Numbered from the stretch's first letter, positions 16,250 to 25,359 are shown. The stretch is DNA of 64,000 nt from Agromyces sp. SYSU T00194 (GCF_040496035.1 NZ_JBEPJZ010000001.1:558001-622000), one strand, 5' to 3'. Notes: generated by a model not told the origin, from the letters alone. Translations and numbers: made by a program.

Positions 16250-16333
16250 TCCCGAAAACATGCAACGCCGGTGGAACCGCGGCGTGTCTGCATGCTCTCG
16301 CGGAGGAACGGCCGAATCTGCATGTTCTCGGGT
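16250..16333. repeat. Cluster of three CTGCATGTTCTCG-like intergenic repeats
   Basis: Within 84 bases there are CTGCATGCTCTCG (16288-16300), CTGCATGTTCTCG (16318-16330) and, inverted, a copy reading TTGCATGTTTTCGGG on the minus strand (16251-16265). Related single copies lie in two other gaps at 3810-3823 and 6221-6233. The gap 16142-16408 holds otherwise only a promoter and a terminator. Confidence 0.55.
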
Positions 16334-16363
16334 GGGCGCCGGGCGTGCGAGTGGGGAGCGTGG

Positions 16364-16401
16364 GGCGCCGGGCGGGCGGCGGATGCTGCCCGCCCGGCGC
16401 C
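16364..16401 (-). terminator. Terminator after the 16409-17707 monooxygenase gene
   Basis: A 14-bp perfect GC stem (16364-16377 with 16388-16401) and a 10-base loop, starting 8 bases after the stop codon on the minus strand. It ends the large monooxygenase/ABC operon. Confidence 0.8.
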
Positions 16402-16408
16402 GACCGCG

Positions 16409-17707
16409 TCAGAACGCCATGAGGTTCTCACGCAGCGTCGACCCCGTGTACTCGGTGCGCACGAGGCCCTTCGCCTGCAGCGCGGGCACGAGCCCCTCGG
16501 TGATGTGGCTGATGTGGCGTCGGCTCAGCTGCCCGGTGAGGAGGAACCCGTCGCCGCCGACCTCCTCCATCACGTCGCCCATCTTCTGCGCGACCGACTC
16601 GGGGGTGCCCACGAGGTCGACGCAGTTGAGGTTCCACTCCGAGGCGATCTGCCGCAGCGTCTTGCCCTGCCCACGGGCGAGGAAGCTCTCGAGCGTGCTG
16701 CGGTGGCCGTTGGTGGTGACCTCGGGCACGATGGCGTCGAGGTCGTAGGTCGAGAAGTCGTTCTCGGTCAGCGAGCTGAGGTGTCCCAGCGTCGCCTCGA
16801 CGCGCACGTCGTCGGGGCGCTCGGCGAGCTCGGTGAGCGCGCGCACCTCCTTCTCGGACTCGCCGAGGATCGGCGTGACGATGAACATGATCTTCATGCT
16901 GTCGGGGTCGCGACCGAACTTCTCCATGCGGGCGCGGATGTCGTCGCGGAACGCCTTCATCGCCGCCGGGCCGTGCGCCGAGGCGAGGATCGTGTCGGCG
17001 TTGCGCGCCGCGAAGTCCTTGCCGCGGGCGCTCGCGCCCGCCTGGCACAGCACGGGCTGACCGCTGTACGGCGGCAGCGTGTTGAGCGGCCCGCGCACCG
17101 ACTGGTACGTGCCCTCGTGGTCGAGCGTGCGCACCTTCGTGTGGTCGACGTAGACGCCGGTCTCGCGGTCCATCACGACGGCGTCGGGGTCCCAGGTGTT
17201 CCAGAGGCCCTTGACGACGTCGACGTACTCGTCGGCGCGGTCGTAGCGCTCGTCGTGGTCGGGCAGGGTCTCGAGGCCGTAGTTCTGCGCGGCGCGGTCC
17301 TCGCTCGAGGTCACCATGTTCCAGCCGATGCGGCCGTCGGAGAGGTGCGAGAGGGTCGACATCGCCCGCGCGAGCAGGAACGGCGGGTAGAACGTCGTCG
17401 ACGCGGTGGTGATGATGCCGAGGTGCTCGGTCGCAGCGGCCAGCAGCGGCGCCAGGAGCACGGGGTCGTGCTTCGGCGCGTACAGCGAGTGCTTGAGGTC
17501 GGCCTCGTGGGTGCCCGCGTAGATGTCGGACACCATCGACGAGTCCTCGAACATCATGTAGTCGAAGCCCGCCCGCTCGAGGGCGCGGGCCATGTCGACG
17601 TAGAACTGGCCGTCGGTCCAGTCGGCGCCCTCGGGGCCGTCCGAGTACGGGTTGTTCCAGACCGGCGGTCGGAAGCTCAGGAACCATCCGAGATGGAACT
17701 GGGACAT
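16409..17707 (-). CDS. LLM class FMN-dependent monooxygenase, NtaA/DmoA-type (paralogue 1)
   Basis: 432 residues, start with TAAGGAG ahead of it. Opens FHLGWFLSFRPPVW, then FYVDMARALERAGFDYMMFEDSS, the TTFYPPFLLARAMSTLSHLSDGRIGWNMVTS block, VMDRETGVYVDHTKV, and the phosphate loop CQAGASARGKDFAARNAD. It is very close in wording to the proteins at 24011 and 25360, so these are paralogues from local duplication. The NtaA/EmoA/DmoA group oxidises N- or S-linked side chains with FMNH2 supplied by a reductase. It is the last gene behind a GntR regulator and a peptide-type importer. Substrate not determinable from sequence. Confidence 0.88.
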   Translation of the reverse strand: MSQFHLGWFLSFRPPVWNNPYSDGPEGADWTDGQFYVDMARALERAGFDYMMFEDSSMVSDIYAGTHEADLKHSLYAPKHDPVLLAPLLAAATEHLGIITTASTTFYPPFLLARAMSTLSHLSDGRIGWNMVTSSEDRAAQNYGLETLPDHDERYDRADEYVDVVKGLWNTWDPDAVVMDRETGVYVDHTKVRTLDHEGTYQSVRGPLNTLPPYSGQPVLCQAGASARGKDFAARNADTILASAHGPAAMKAFRDDIRARMEKFGRDPDSMKIMFIVTPILGESEKEVRALTELAERPDDVRVEATLGHLSSLTENDFSTYDLDAIVPEVTTNGHRSTLESFLARGQGKTLRQIASEWNLNCVDLVGTPESVAQKMGDVMEEVGGDGFLLTGQLSRRHISHITEGLVPALQAKGLVRTEYTGSTLRENLMAF

Positions 17708-17720
17708 GTGTTTCTCCTTA

Positions 17721-18569
17721 TCAGGGTTCGGAACCCGGCGTGCCGCCGAGGTCGCTGAACGGGGTCGGCTCCGGCGCATCCGCTGCGCTGGTGGCCGTGC
17801 GCACCGCGAACGTGTCGCCGCGGTAGAGGGTGTAGCTGATCTCGCGGATGCGGCCGTCGACGTCCTTCAGCACGAGTTCGCGCATCAGGGCGGGCGAGCC
17901 GACGGGCACCGCGAGCAGCGAGGCCATGCGGGGTTCGAGCGCGACCGCCTCGATGGTCGCCTCCAGGCCGCCGAACTCCTCGCGGAACACGTGGCGGAAC
18001 GTGGTCGGCAGGTCGGCGACGTACTCGACGAAGCGGTCGGCCGCCGGGCCCTCGGCGACGAACGAGGTCCGCGCGCACGCCGGGCGCCCGTCCACCTCCA
18101 CGAGCCACTCGGTCAGCCGCACGCGTCCGTCAGCCGCCTCGAGCTGCTGCGCGAGGTCGATGTTGTCGTCGAGCGTGCGCCCACCGAGACGCCGCACGCT
18201 GTAGCGCGGGTCGTCGGCGCGGCTCGGGTCGACGAGGATCTGGTCCATCGGCACCTCCTCGACCGACCGCACCACGACGGTGCCCGAGCGCCGCCGCCGC
18301 ACGATCAGCCCCTCGTCGACCAGGAGCTGCAGCGCCTCCCGCACGGCGCCGCGGTTGGCACCGAGCGGCTTGATCAGGTCCTCCTCGCGGAGCACCTGCC
18401 CGGTGCGGATGACCCCGGTGCGGATGAACGCGCGCAGGGTGCTGTGCACCTGGAAGGCGGAGTCGCGACGGCCCGCCCGCGCCCCGCGCACCGAGCGCGG
18501 GTGGCCGGCGTCGTCGATCGGGGGCAGGGGCACGAGACGGCCGTACTGCTGTGGCGCGGGGTTCGACAT
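17721..18569 (-). CDS. GntR-family transcriptional regulator with UTRA-type effector domain
   Basis: 282 residues. Winged-helix DNA-binding domain at about 35-105 (FQVHSTLRAFIRTGVIRTGQVL, then GANRGAVREALQLLVDEGLIVRRRRSGTVV, the classical GntR recognition helix and wing). The C-terminal part (about 120-275: RLTEWLVEVDGRPACARTSFV, EISYTLYRGDTFAV) has the UTRA fold of the HutC subfamily, which binds small ligands. It lies in the middle of the importer/monooxygenase operon, 13 bases before the last monooxygenase gene, so it most likely controls this operon in response to the imported compound. NTA-degradation loci also carry a GntR-family gene beside their monooxygenase. Confidence 0.87.
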   Translation of the reverse strand: MSNPAPQQYGRLVPLPPIDDAGHPRSVRGARAGRRDSAFQVHSTLRAFIRTGVIRTGQVLREEDLIKPLGANRGAVREALQLLVDEGLIVRRRRSGTVVVRSVEEVPMDQILVDPSRADDPRYSVRRLGGRTLDDNIDLAQQLEAADGRVRLTEWLVEVDGRPACARTSFVAEGPAADRFVEYVADLPTTFRHVFREEFGGLEATIEAVALEPRMASLLAVPVGSPALMRELVLKDVDGRIREISYTLYRGDTFAVRTATSAADAPEPTPFSDLGGTPGSEP

Positions 18570-18601
18570 GTCACGCTCCTCGTCGTTCGGTGGTTCGGGG
18601 G

Positions 18602-19465
18602 TCACTCGCTCGGGGTGGTGAGCACGCGCATCGTCCAGGCGACGGTGGCGACGGTCAGGGCGAGCGCGGTCGCCGGGAACGCGGCGGCCCACCAGTTGCC
18701 GACGAGCGCGTCGGCGGCGCCGCGGGAGAGCATCGCGCCCCACTCCGCGGTGGGCGGGGCGAGGCCGACGCCGATGAAGCCGAGGCCCGCGGTCACGATC
18801 ACGGCGAGGCCGAAGATGACCGAGCTGTTCTGGAGCGCGGGCCCGAGCGAGTTCGGCAGCACGTGCCGCACCGCGACCTCGGGGCCGATCGCCCCGGCGA
18901 TGCGGGCGGCGTCGACATAGCCCTCGCTGCGCACGCGGAGGGTCTCGGTGCGCACGAGGCGGATCTGGATCGGCGCGAGGATGACCGCGACGGCGATCGT
19001 GATGCTCGCCACCTCGGCGCCGTAGAACGCGACGGCGACGACTCCGACGAGGATCGCCGGCACCGACTGGAGCAGGTCGACCGCCCGCGAGAGCCCGCGC
19101 GCCGCCATGCCGCGGAAGCCGGATGCCGGTTCGTTGAGGCCGAGCACGACCCCGATGACGATGCCGATCGCCGTCGCGAGCAGCGCGACCATGACGCCGA
19201 TGAAGACGTTGAGGCCGGTCGCCGCGATCGTGCGCGAGTAGACGTCGAGGCCCGCCGAGTCGGTGCCGAACCAGTGCTCGGCGCCCGGGGGCAGGTAGGC
19301 GGCGCCCGCCACCTTCGTCGGGTCGAACGGCACCACGAGCGGGCCGACGACCGCGACGACGACGAGTACGGCGAGCGGGATGAGGCCGAGCAGCTTCTTC
19401 GTGGGGAACCGCCGGCCGACCGGCCGCTCGGTCGCGGTGCGCACGGGGATGAGGGTGGTGACCAT
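18602..19465 (-). CDS. Peptide-type ABC transporter permease (DppC/OppC family)
   Basis: 287 residues. The N-terminal helix is followed by the periplasmic HWFGTDSAGLDVYSRTIA segment that marks DppC-type subunits, then five more membrane helices; the coupling loop is EGYVDAARIAGAIGPEVAVRHVLPNSLGP. The start at 19465 lies two bases before the stop of the upstream permease. It is the second membrane subunit of the importer encoded at 18602-23898. Confidence 0.9.
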   Translation of the reverse strand: MVTTLIPVRTATERPVGRRFPTKKLLGLIPLAVLVVVAVVGPLVVPFDPTKVAGAAYLPPGAEHWFGTDSAGLDVYSRTIAATGLNVFIGVMVALLATAIGIVIGVVLGLNEPASGFRGMAARGLSRAVDLLQSVPAILVGVVAVAFYGAEVASITIAVAVILAPIQIRLVRTETLRVRSEGYVDAARIAGAIGPEVAVRHVLPNSLGPALQNSSVIFGLAVIVTAGLGFIGVGLAPPTAEWGAMLSRGAADALVGNWWAAAFPATALALTVATVAWTMRVLTTPSE

Positions 19466-19467
19466 CG

Positions 19468-20511
19468 TCAGGCTCCTTCGACGCTCGCGCCGGCCCGCCT
19501 GCGGGGGTCGACGACCATGGTGATGATGTCGACCGCGAGGAAGACGATCATGGTGAGGGCGGCAACCGCCATGAGGAAGCCCTGGATCGCGATGACGTCG
19601 TTCACGTTCACCGCCGCGACCACGTACTGGCCGACGCCGACGAACCCGAAGAGCGTCTCGAGGATCACGGCGCCGCCGAGCAGGTAGCCGAACAGCGTGC
19701 CCGACATGGTGATCACCGGCGGCGCCGCGCGACGGAACATGCTCGCGACGACCGCGCCGTGCGTGGCGCCCGACGCGATGCGGAACCGGGTCGGCGCGGC
19801 CGACACGCCCTCCTCGAGCCCGGCGATGAGGATCTTCAGCAGGATCGGCGCGTTCGCGAGCACGAGCACGACGATCGGCAGGACGTAGTGCTGCAGGATC
19901 GACACCACCGCGGGCCACGAGCCGCTCATCGCCGCATCGAGCAGCGGGAAGCCCGTCACGGTCGGCGGCGTCGAGATCGACGAGTCGATGCGGCCGACGG
20001 GCGCCGGCGCCCAGCCGAGCACGGTGTAGAAGACGAAGAGGCCCGCGATCGCGAACACGTACTCGGGGATCGCCCCGGCGGCCCGGGCGTACCAGACCAC
20101 GATGCGCGAGAGCAGCCACCGCGGCCGGAAGACAGCCACGTACCCGAGCACCGCGGTCACCACGAGGGTGGAGACGAGGCCGAGCGTCGCGAGTTCGAGC
20201 GTCGGTGGGAGCCGGGCGAGGAACTCCTCCAGCACGGGTGCACCGGTGGAGATCGAGGTGCCGAGGCTCCCGGTGGCGAGCTCGGCGAGGTACGCACCGA
20301 GCTGTGCGATGAGCGGACCGTCGAGGCCGAGCTCGGCCTGCATCGCGTCGTACGCCTCCTGCGTGTAGTTCGGGCCCAGCACGTGCAGCACGGGGTCGCC
20401 TGGGATGGATCGCACGAGCAGGAAGCTCACGATCGCGAACGCCAGCAGGCTGACCGGCAGCAGGAGCACGCGCGTCAGCCACCACGCGTTGCGTCGCCAG
20501 AACCTCGTCAC
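19468..20511 (-). CDS. Peptide-type ABC transporter permease (DppB/OppB family)
   Basis: 347 residues from a GTG at 20511 that overlaps the upstream ATPase stop (GTGA). DppB hallmarks: an N-terminal helix with FLLVRSIPGDPV, then YDAMQAELGLDGPLIAQ, and the coupling loop RFRIASGATHGAVVASMFRRAAPPVI. An insertion of about 45 residues after the third helix region (GRIDSSISTPPTVTGFPLLD) is common in this family. It pairs with the DppC-type permease downstream. Confidence 0.9.
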   Translation of the reverse strand: MTRFWRRNAWWLTRVLLLPVSLLAFAIVSFLLVRSIPGDPVLHVLGPNYTQEAYDAMQAELGLDGPLIAQLGAYLAELATGSLGTSISTGAPVLEEFLARLPPTLELATLGLVSTLVVTAVLGYVAVFRPRWLLSRIVVWYARAAGAIPEYVFAIAGLFVFYTVLGWAPAPVGRIDSSISTPPTVTGFPLLDAAMSGSWPAVVSILQHYVLPIVVLVLANAPILLKILIAGLEEGVSAAPTRFRIASGATHGAVVASMFRRAAPPVITMSGTLFGYLLGGAVILETLFGFVGVGQYVVAAVNVNDVIAIQGFLMAVAALTMIVFLAVDIITMVVDPRRRAGASVEGA

Positions 20512-21347
20512 GATGCCACCTTCCGGTTCTCGGTCGCCGCGCCGCCGTCGCCGAGCCCGCGGTAGGCGTCGAGCAGCGACCGGGTGTATTCGTGGGTCGG
20601 GCGTGCGATCACGTCGGCCGACGGGCCGCGCTCCACGACGCGCCCGTGGTACATGACGACGAGCTCGTCCGCGACGAACGCGGTCGCGGGCAGCCCGTGC
20701 GATACGAAGACCAGGCCGGCCTCGTGCTTCGCGCAATAGTCCTTGAGCAGGTTCAGGATGCTGCCCTGTACGGAGACGTCGAGCGCCGAGACGACCTCGT
20801 CGCAGACGAGGAGCTTCGGCTGCACGATGAGCGCCCGGGCCAGGGCGAAGCGCTGCCGCTGGCCGCCCGAGACCTGGTGCGGGCGGCGGCGGGCGAGCGC
20901 CGGGTCGAGGCCCAGCTCCCCGAGCAGCGCGTCCGCGTCGGCGACCGCGTCCTTCGTGCGCTTCCGGTGCAGCTTCTGGGTCGGGTAGATGATCGAGTCG
21001 AGCAGCGAGTGCCGCGGGTCGAAGGTCGACGTCGTGTCCTGCCCGACGAACTGCACCGCGCGGCGGAAGACTCGACTGACATGCCGGTAGGGCAGCATCC
21101 GGGCCAGGGACCGGCCGTTGAAGTCGATCGTGCCGCTCGTGGGGGTGTCGAGGCCCACCAGCATCCGTGCCGTGGTCGACTTGCCCGAGCCCGATTCGCC
21201 GACGATGCCCATCGACGTGCGCGGGGAGAACTCGAGCGAGACGTCGTCGACGGCGAGGTGGCCGGTCGAGGCGCTGCCGAAGCGGCGGCTGACGCCCTTC
21301 ATGCGGAGGTCGAGGCGGGTGGGGTCGAGCCAGGATCGATCGCTCAT
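20508..21347 (-). CDS. Peptide-type ABC transporter ATP-binding protein (DppF/OppF family)
   Basis: 279 residues: Walker A GESGSGKST, Q-loop FVGQDTTSTFDPR, signature VSGGQRQRFALARAL, Walker B LLVCDEVVSALDVSVQG, H-loop FVSHGLP. The usual C-terminal Cys-rich Fe-S segment of OppF/DppF is short or absent. Its ATG overlaps the stop of the other ATPase by ATGA. In the Walker B region the usual DEPTSALD is DEVVSALD, a variant also known in OppF-type subunits. It forms the heterodimeric motor with the protein encoded at 21344-22225. Confidence 0.9.
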   Translation of the reverse strand: MSDRSWLDPTRLDLRMKGVSRRFGSASTGHLAVDDVSLEFSPRTSMGIVGESGSGKSTTARMLVGLDTPTSGTIDFNGRSLARMLPYRHVSRVFRRAVQFVGQDTTSTFDPRHSLLDSIIYPTQKLHRKRTKDAVADADALLGELGLDPALARRRPHQVSGGQRQRFALARALIVQPKLLVCDEVVSALDVSVQGSILNLLKDYCAKHEAGLVFVSHGLPATAFVADELVVMYHGRVVERGPSADVIARPTHEYTRSLLDAYRGLGDGGAATENRKVAS

Positions 21348-22225
21348 GCGGCACGCTCCGTGCTGGGGTCGAAGTAGTCGGTGAGGGTCGGCAGTCGGGG
21401 CGAGTCGACGCTGTCGAGGGTCGGCACGCACCGCAGCAGGCCTTTGGTGTACGGATGCTGCGCTTCGCGGTCCGCGGCGTCGGAGTCGACGTTGTCGACC
21501 ATGCGGCCGTGGTACATCACGAGCATCCGCTCGGTGAATTCGCGACAGAGCTGGATGTCGTGGGAGACCAGGAGCAGGCTCGCGCCGCGCTCCTCGGTCA
21601 GTTCGAGCAGGAGGTCCATGGTGGAGCGGGCGAGCGACGCGTCGAGCGCGCTCGTCGGTTCGTCGGCGATGATCAGGCGCGGGTCGCCGCAGAGCGCGAG
21701 CGCCATCATCACGCGCTGTCGCATGCCACCCGAGAGCTCGTACGGGCGGGCCGCGAGCACGCGGTCGGTGTCGTCGAGGCGCACCTTGCGCAGCCACTCG
21801 GCGGCGCGGGCGTCGAGCGCCTTCCGGCTCGCCTTCTCGTTGCCGCGGAGCACGGCGCGGAGCTGGCTGCCGATGGTCCACGTCGGGTCGAGCGAGGTCA
21901 TCGCGTCCTGGAACACCATCGCGATGCCCGGGATGCGCTTCGGGAGGGGGGACGGGCCCGAGGGGCGCGCGGAGAGCGCGCGCCCCTCGAACTCGAATCG
22001 ACCGGACTGCACGTCGACCGTCGACGTCGTGAGGAACCCGCCGATCGCGAGTGCCAGCGTCGTCTTGCCCGAGCCGGACTCGCCGACCAGGGCGACCCGC
22101 GAGCCCTGCTCGAGGGTGAACGAGACGTCGTCGAGCGCGGCCGGGCCGGTGGGCCCGCCGTAGCGCACGGTCAGTCCGTCCACCACGAGCTGCGCGCCGG
22201 GGGTCGAGTCATGCAGTTCGGTCAT
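21344..22225 (-). CDS. Peptide-type ABC transporter ATP-binding protein (DppD/OppD family)
   Basis: 293 residues: Walker A GESGSGKTT, Q-loop VFQDAMTSLDPTWTIG, signature LSGGMRQRVMMALAL, Walker B LIIADEPTSALD, H-loop LVSHDI, and the C-terminal oligopeptide segment HPYTKGLLRCVPTLD that is typical of DppD/OppD. It follows the binding-protein gene by 14 bases and overlaps the next ATPase gene. Confidence 0.92.
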   Translation of the reverse strand: MTELHDSTPGAQLVVDGLTVRYGGPTGPAALDDVSFTLEQGSRVALVGESGSGKTTLALAIGGFLTTSTVDVQSGRFEFEGRALSARPSGPSPLPKRIPGIAMVFQDAMTSLDPTWTIGSQLRAVLRGNEKASRKALDARAAEWLRKVRLDDTDRVLAARPYELSGGMRQRVMMALALCGDPRLIIADEPTSALDASLARSTMDLLLELTEERGASLLLVSHDIQLCREFTERMLVMYHGRMVDNVDSDAADREAQHPYTKGLLRCVPTLDSVDSPRLPTLTDYFDPSTERAA

Positions 22226-22239
22226 GTCGATCAGTCCTC

Positions 22240-23898
22240 TCAGGGAGCGACGGTCAGCACCGAGTAGTCGATGCAGTTGTCGGTGCGGTTCGCCCAGCCC
22301 TCGAGGTCGGACGACAGCGCCACGATCGGCTTGATCTTCGCGACGAAGATGTTCGCGACGTCCTGGGCGAGCCAGATGTCCTGGGCGGCGTTCCAGTACT
22401 CCGCGGCCTCGGGGCTCAGCGCGTCGCCGGCCTCGATGCCCTGGTTGACCGTGTCGAGGAACTCCTGGCTCTCGTACTGGCCGAGGTTGCCCGACGAACC
22501 CGGCGTCGTGTACAGCAGCAGCTCGTACGGCGGCGCCAGGCTGATCGCACTGTCGGTCTTGAGGTGCGCCTGGAACGTGCCGGTCTGGTAGCCCTCGGCG
22601 AACTGTGCGGGGTTCAGCTTCTCGATCTCGATGTCGAAGCCGGCCTCGGCGGCGAAGGACGCCATCTGCGTGGCGGCATCCTCCATGGCGGGGTTGTCGC
22701 TCGCGATCGAGAGCGTGAAGCTCACGCCGTCGGCGTAGCCCGCGTCGGCGAGGATCTCGGCTGCGAGCTCGGGGTCGTACGTCCAGTCCGGCTCGCCCGA
22801 GCCGCCCTCGCCACCCGACTGCAGGAACGTGTTCTGCTTGGTCGCACGGCCCTGGTAGGTCTGCTCCACGATCTCGTCGTACGGGATGGCGTACGCCATG
22901 GCGCGACGCACCTCGACGTCGTCGAACGGCGCCTTGTTCTGCACGGGCGAGAACACCATGAAGTTGTTCGACTCCGCGTCGGGCACGATGATGGACGACT
23001 CCGACTCGAGGCTCGCCTGGTCGGTCGCACGCATCGCGAGCGCCACGTCGGCGTCACCGCGACGGAGGGTCGTGGCGCGCACGCCGGGGTCGGCGACGAC
23101 GCGGCGCACGATGCGCGTCACCTCGGGCTCGCCGAGCGCGTAGTCGGGGTTCGCGACGAGCACCATCTCGCTGCCCTCGGTCACCGACTCGACGCGGTAC
23201 GCGCCGTAGCCGAAGTCCGAACGACCGGTCGACCACTCGGTCGCCCACGGGTCGTCGTCGGTGGCGTGCTCCTTGAGGTAGTCGGAGTCGTAGATGTGCC
23301 CGGTCACGTCGGCGAGCACGGCCAACAGGGTGAAGCCGTCGCCCTCGCGGTCGACCGTGAAGGTCACCGTGTAGTCGTCGACGACCGCGATCTGGCGGTC
23401 GGGGTCGGTGATCGCAGGTGCCACGACGTAGGGCGTGACGGAGGTCGGCGAGCCGAACTTGCGCTGGTACGACCAGAGCACGTCGTCGGCGGTGAGCTCG
23501 TTGCCGTGCTCGCTCATGACGCCCTCGCGGAGGTGGAACGTGTAGACGAGGCCGTCGTCGCTCACCTCGTAGCTCTCGGCGAGGAGACCCTCGAACTCGT
23601 AGAGGTTCTGCTCGAGGGTGCCCGCCTGGTCGCCCTCGACGTAGGGCTTGCGGATGAGGGTGGCGTTGATGTTCTCGAGCACCTCGAAGTTGTCGGTGGT
23701 GCCGACGAACCCGGCGTCGAACGAGAGCTGGCTGGCCTGGTCGGGGGTCAGCACCGTGATGGTGGTGCCGTCGGAGCTTGCGTCCTCCGCGCCGGTGGTG
23801 GCGCAGGCGACGAGCGAGCCGGCGGTCAGCGCGGCGGTCGTCGCGAGCAGCAGGCGCCGGCGCAGTCGCACCCGCGCCTTCGGTCGGTTCGTGGTCAT
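22240..23898 (-). CDS. ABC transporter substrate-binding lipoprotein, family 5 (peptide/nickel/opine type)
   Basis: 552 residues. Lipoprotein signal peptide with lipobox LVAC (Cys at about residue 32). Family-5 features: GLLAESYEVSDDGLVYTFHLREGV, ELTADDVLWSYQRKF, FGYGAYRVESVTEGSEMVLVANPDY and VRRAMAYAIPYDEIVEQTYQG. An AGAGGAA site precedes the ATG. A hairpin separates it from the upstream monooxygenase gene. The family carries peptides, opines, nickel complexes and, in EDTA degraders, metal chelates; with several NtaA-type monooxygenases around it an aminopolycarboxylate or similar amino-linked compound is a reasonable guess. Confidence 0.9.
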   Translation of the reverse strand: MTTNRPKARVRLRRRLLLATTAALTAGSLVACATTGAEDASSDGTTITVLTPDQASQLSFDAGFVGTTDNFEVLENINATLIRKPYVEGDQAGTLEQNLYEFEGLLAESYEVSDDGLVYTFHLREGVMSEHGNELTADDVLWSYQRKFGSPTSVTPYVVAPAITDPDRQIAVVDDYTVTFTVDREGDGFTLLAVLADVTGHIYDSDYLKEHATDDDPWATEWSTGRSDFGYGAYRVESVTEGSEMVLVANPDYALGEPEVTRIVRRVVADPGVRATTLRRGDADVALAMRATDQASLESESSIIVPDAESNNFMVFSPVQNKAPFDDVEVRRAMAYAIPYDEIVEQTYQGRATKQNTFLQSGGEGGSGEPDWTYDPELAAEILADAGYADGVSFTLSIASDNPAMEDAATQMASFAAEAGFDIEIEKLNPAQFAEGYQTGTFQAHLKTDSAISLAPPYELLLYTTPGSSGNLGQYESQEFLDTVNQGIEAGDALSPEAAEYWNAAQDIWLAQDVANIFVAKIKPIVALSSDLEGWANRTDNCIDYSVLTVAP

Positions 23899-23970
23899 GT
23901 GGATGCGGTTCCTCTCGGGGTGGGTGGTGCGTCTCGGGTGGTGCGTCCGGGGGGTCGAGCGAGTCGGGGG

Positions 23971-24004
23971 GTGTGCGGGCGACGGCGGCACGTCGCCCGC
24001 ACAC
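23971..24004 (-). terminator. Stem-loop between monooxygenase gene and family-5 binding-protein gene
   Basis: A perfect 13-bp stem (23971-23983 with 23992-24004) and 8-base loop, 6 bases after the monooxygenase stop on the minus strand. Without a T-run it may act as a partial terminator, so that the two monooxygenases upstream and the importer downstream are expressed at different levels. Confidence 0.75.
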
Positions 24005-24010
24005 GTGGGA

Positions 24011-25333
24011 TCAGCCGATGGCGAGTCGTTCCGCGAGCGGTGCGCTCGGGGCATCCGCCCACACCAGGCCACGGCGCTGCAGCTCGGGCACGAGCCCCTC
24101 GCAGACCTGGTCGATGTAGCGCCGGGTGAGCATGCCGCCGCCGCCGCTGAAGAGTAGGTAGCCGTCGCCGCCGACCTCGCGGAACACGGCCTCCATCTCG
24201 TCGGCGACCGTCTCGGGGGTGCCGGCGAGCGGCATGGCCTCGAACTCGTCGGATGCCGCGGCCTCACGCAGCGGCCGGCCCTTCGCCCACCGCTGGAACT
24301 GCTCGAGCACGCTCTGGCTGCCGTTGGTCTCCATGTGGTCGGGCAGCGGCTGGTCGAGGTCGAACTGCGCGAAGTCGAACTCGTCGCTCATCATGAGCAG
24401 GCGCCGCTGGGCGCGCTCGTCGGTGATCGCGATGCGCTCGGCCCGGCGCTGCTGCGCGAGTGCGTCGGTGTTCTCGAGGAACGGCGAGATCATGAAGAGG
24501 ATGCGGATGTCATCGGGGTTCCGCCCGCTGAGCTCCGCCCGGCGGCGCACCTCGTCGCGGTAGTCCTTCATCTGGTCGACGCCCTTGGCCGACGAGACGA
24601 TGACGTCGGCGTTGCGCGCGGCGAACTCGCGGCCGCGGGGGCTGCCGCCGGCCTGGAAGATCGCGGGACGCTCCTGCACGGGCGGCAGGCTGTTGAGCGG
24701 CCCGCGCACGTCGAAGTACGTGCCGTGGTGGTCGATCGGGCGCACCTTGTCGGAGTCGACGTAGGTGCCGGTCGCCTTGTCCATCACGACGGCGTCGCGG
24801 TCCCACGAGTTCCAGAGCGCCTCGACGACGTCGACGAACTCCTGGGCGATCTCGTACCGCTCGTCGTGCGGCGGCAGGTCGTCCATGCCGAAGTTCTGCG
24901 CGGCGATCTTGCCGGCCGAGGTGACGATGTTCCAGCCCACGCGGCCCTCGGTCAGGTGGTCGAGGGTCGAGACGAGCCGTGCGAGGTGGAACGGCTGGTA
25001 GAAACTCGACGACATCGTGCCGACGAAGCCGAGCTTCTGCGTCGCCGCCGCGAGCAGCGGGATGAGCGGGATCGGGTCGTTCTTCGGGGCGCGCACCGTG
25101 TGCTTCAGCTCGGCCTCGAAGGTGCCGTTGTAGATGTCGGAGACGTAGGTCGAGTCCTCGAGCATCATGACGTCGAAGCCCGCGCGGTCGAGGCTGCGCG
25201 CCATGTCGATGTAGAACTCGCCGTTCATCCACTCGGCGCCGGCGTTGCCCGACCAGGGCAGGTTCCACGCGGGCACGAGGAAGTTCACGAACCATCCGAG
25301 CCGCATCCGCGGAAGAGTGGAGGTGCTACTCAC
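24011..25333 (-). CDS. LLM class FMN-dependent monooxygenase, NtaA/DmoA-type (paralogue 2)
   Basis: 440 residues from a GTG at 25333 with AAAGGA ahead of it; an internal ATG ten codons on (MRLGWF) is the alternative. Same layout as the neighbouring paralogues: LGWFVNFLVPAWN, FYIDMARSLDRAGFDVMMLEDS, SSSFYQPFHLARLVSTLDHLTEGRVGWNIVTS, VMDKATGTYVDSDKV and FQAGGSPRGREFAARNAD. It differs at several barrel positions from the other two (SAGKIAAQNFGM where they have SSEDRAAQNYGL), so a different substrate is likely. It lies between paralogue 3 and the importer. Confidence 0.88.
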   Translation of the reverse strand: MSSTSTLPRMRLGWFVNFLVPAWNLPWSGNAGAEWMNGEFYIDMARSLDRAGFDVMMLEDSTYVSDIYNGTFEAELKHTVRAPKNDPIPLIPLLAAATQKLGFVGTMSSSFYQPFHLARLVSTLDHLTEGRVGWNIVTSAGKIAAQNFGMDDLPPHDERYEIAQEFVDVVEALWNSWDRDAVVMDKATGTYVDSDKVRPIDHHGTYFDVRGPLNSLPPVQERPAIFQAGGSPRGREFAARNADVIVSSAKGVDQMKDYRDEVRRRAELSGRNPDDIRILFMISPFLENTDALAQQRRAERIAITDERAQRRLLMMSDEFDFAQFDLDQPLPDHMETNGSQSVLEQFQRWAKGRPLREAAASDEFEAMPLAGTPETVADEMEAVFREVGGDGYLLFSGGGGMLTRRYIDQVCEGLVPELQRRGLVWADAPSAPLAERLAIG

Positions 25334-25359
25334 TGCTGTTCCTTTCGTCGCGGGCCGGA

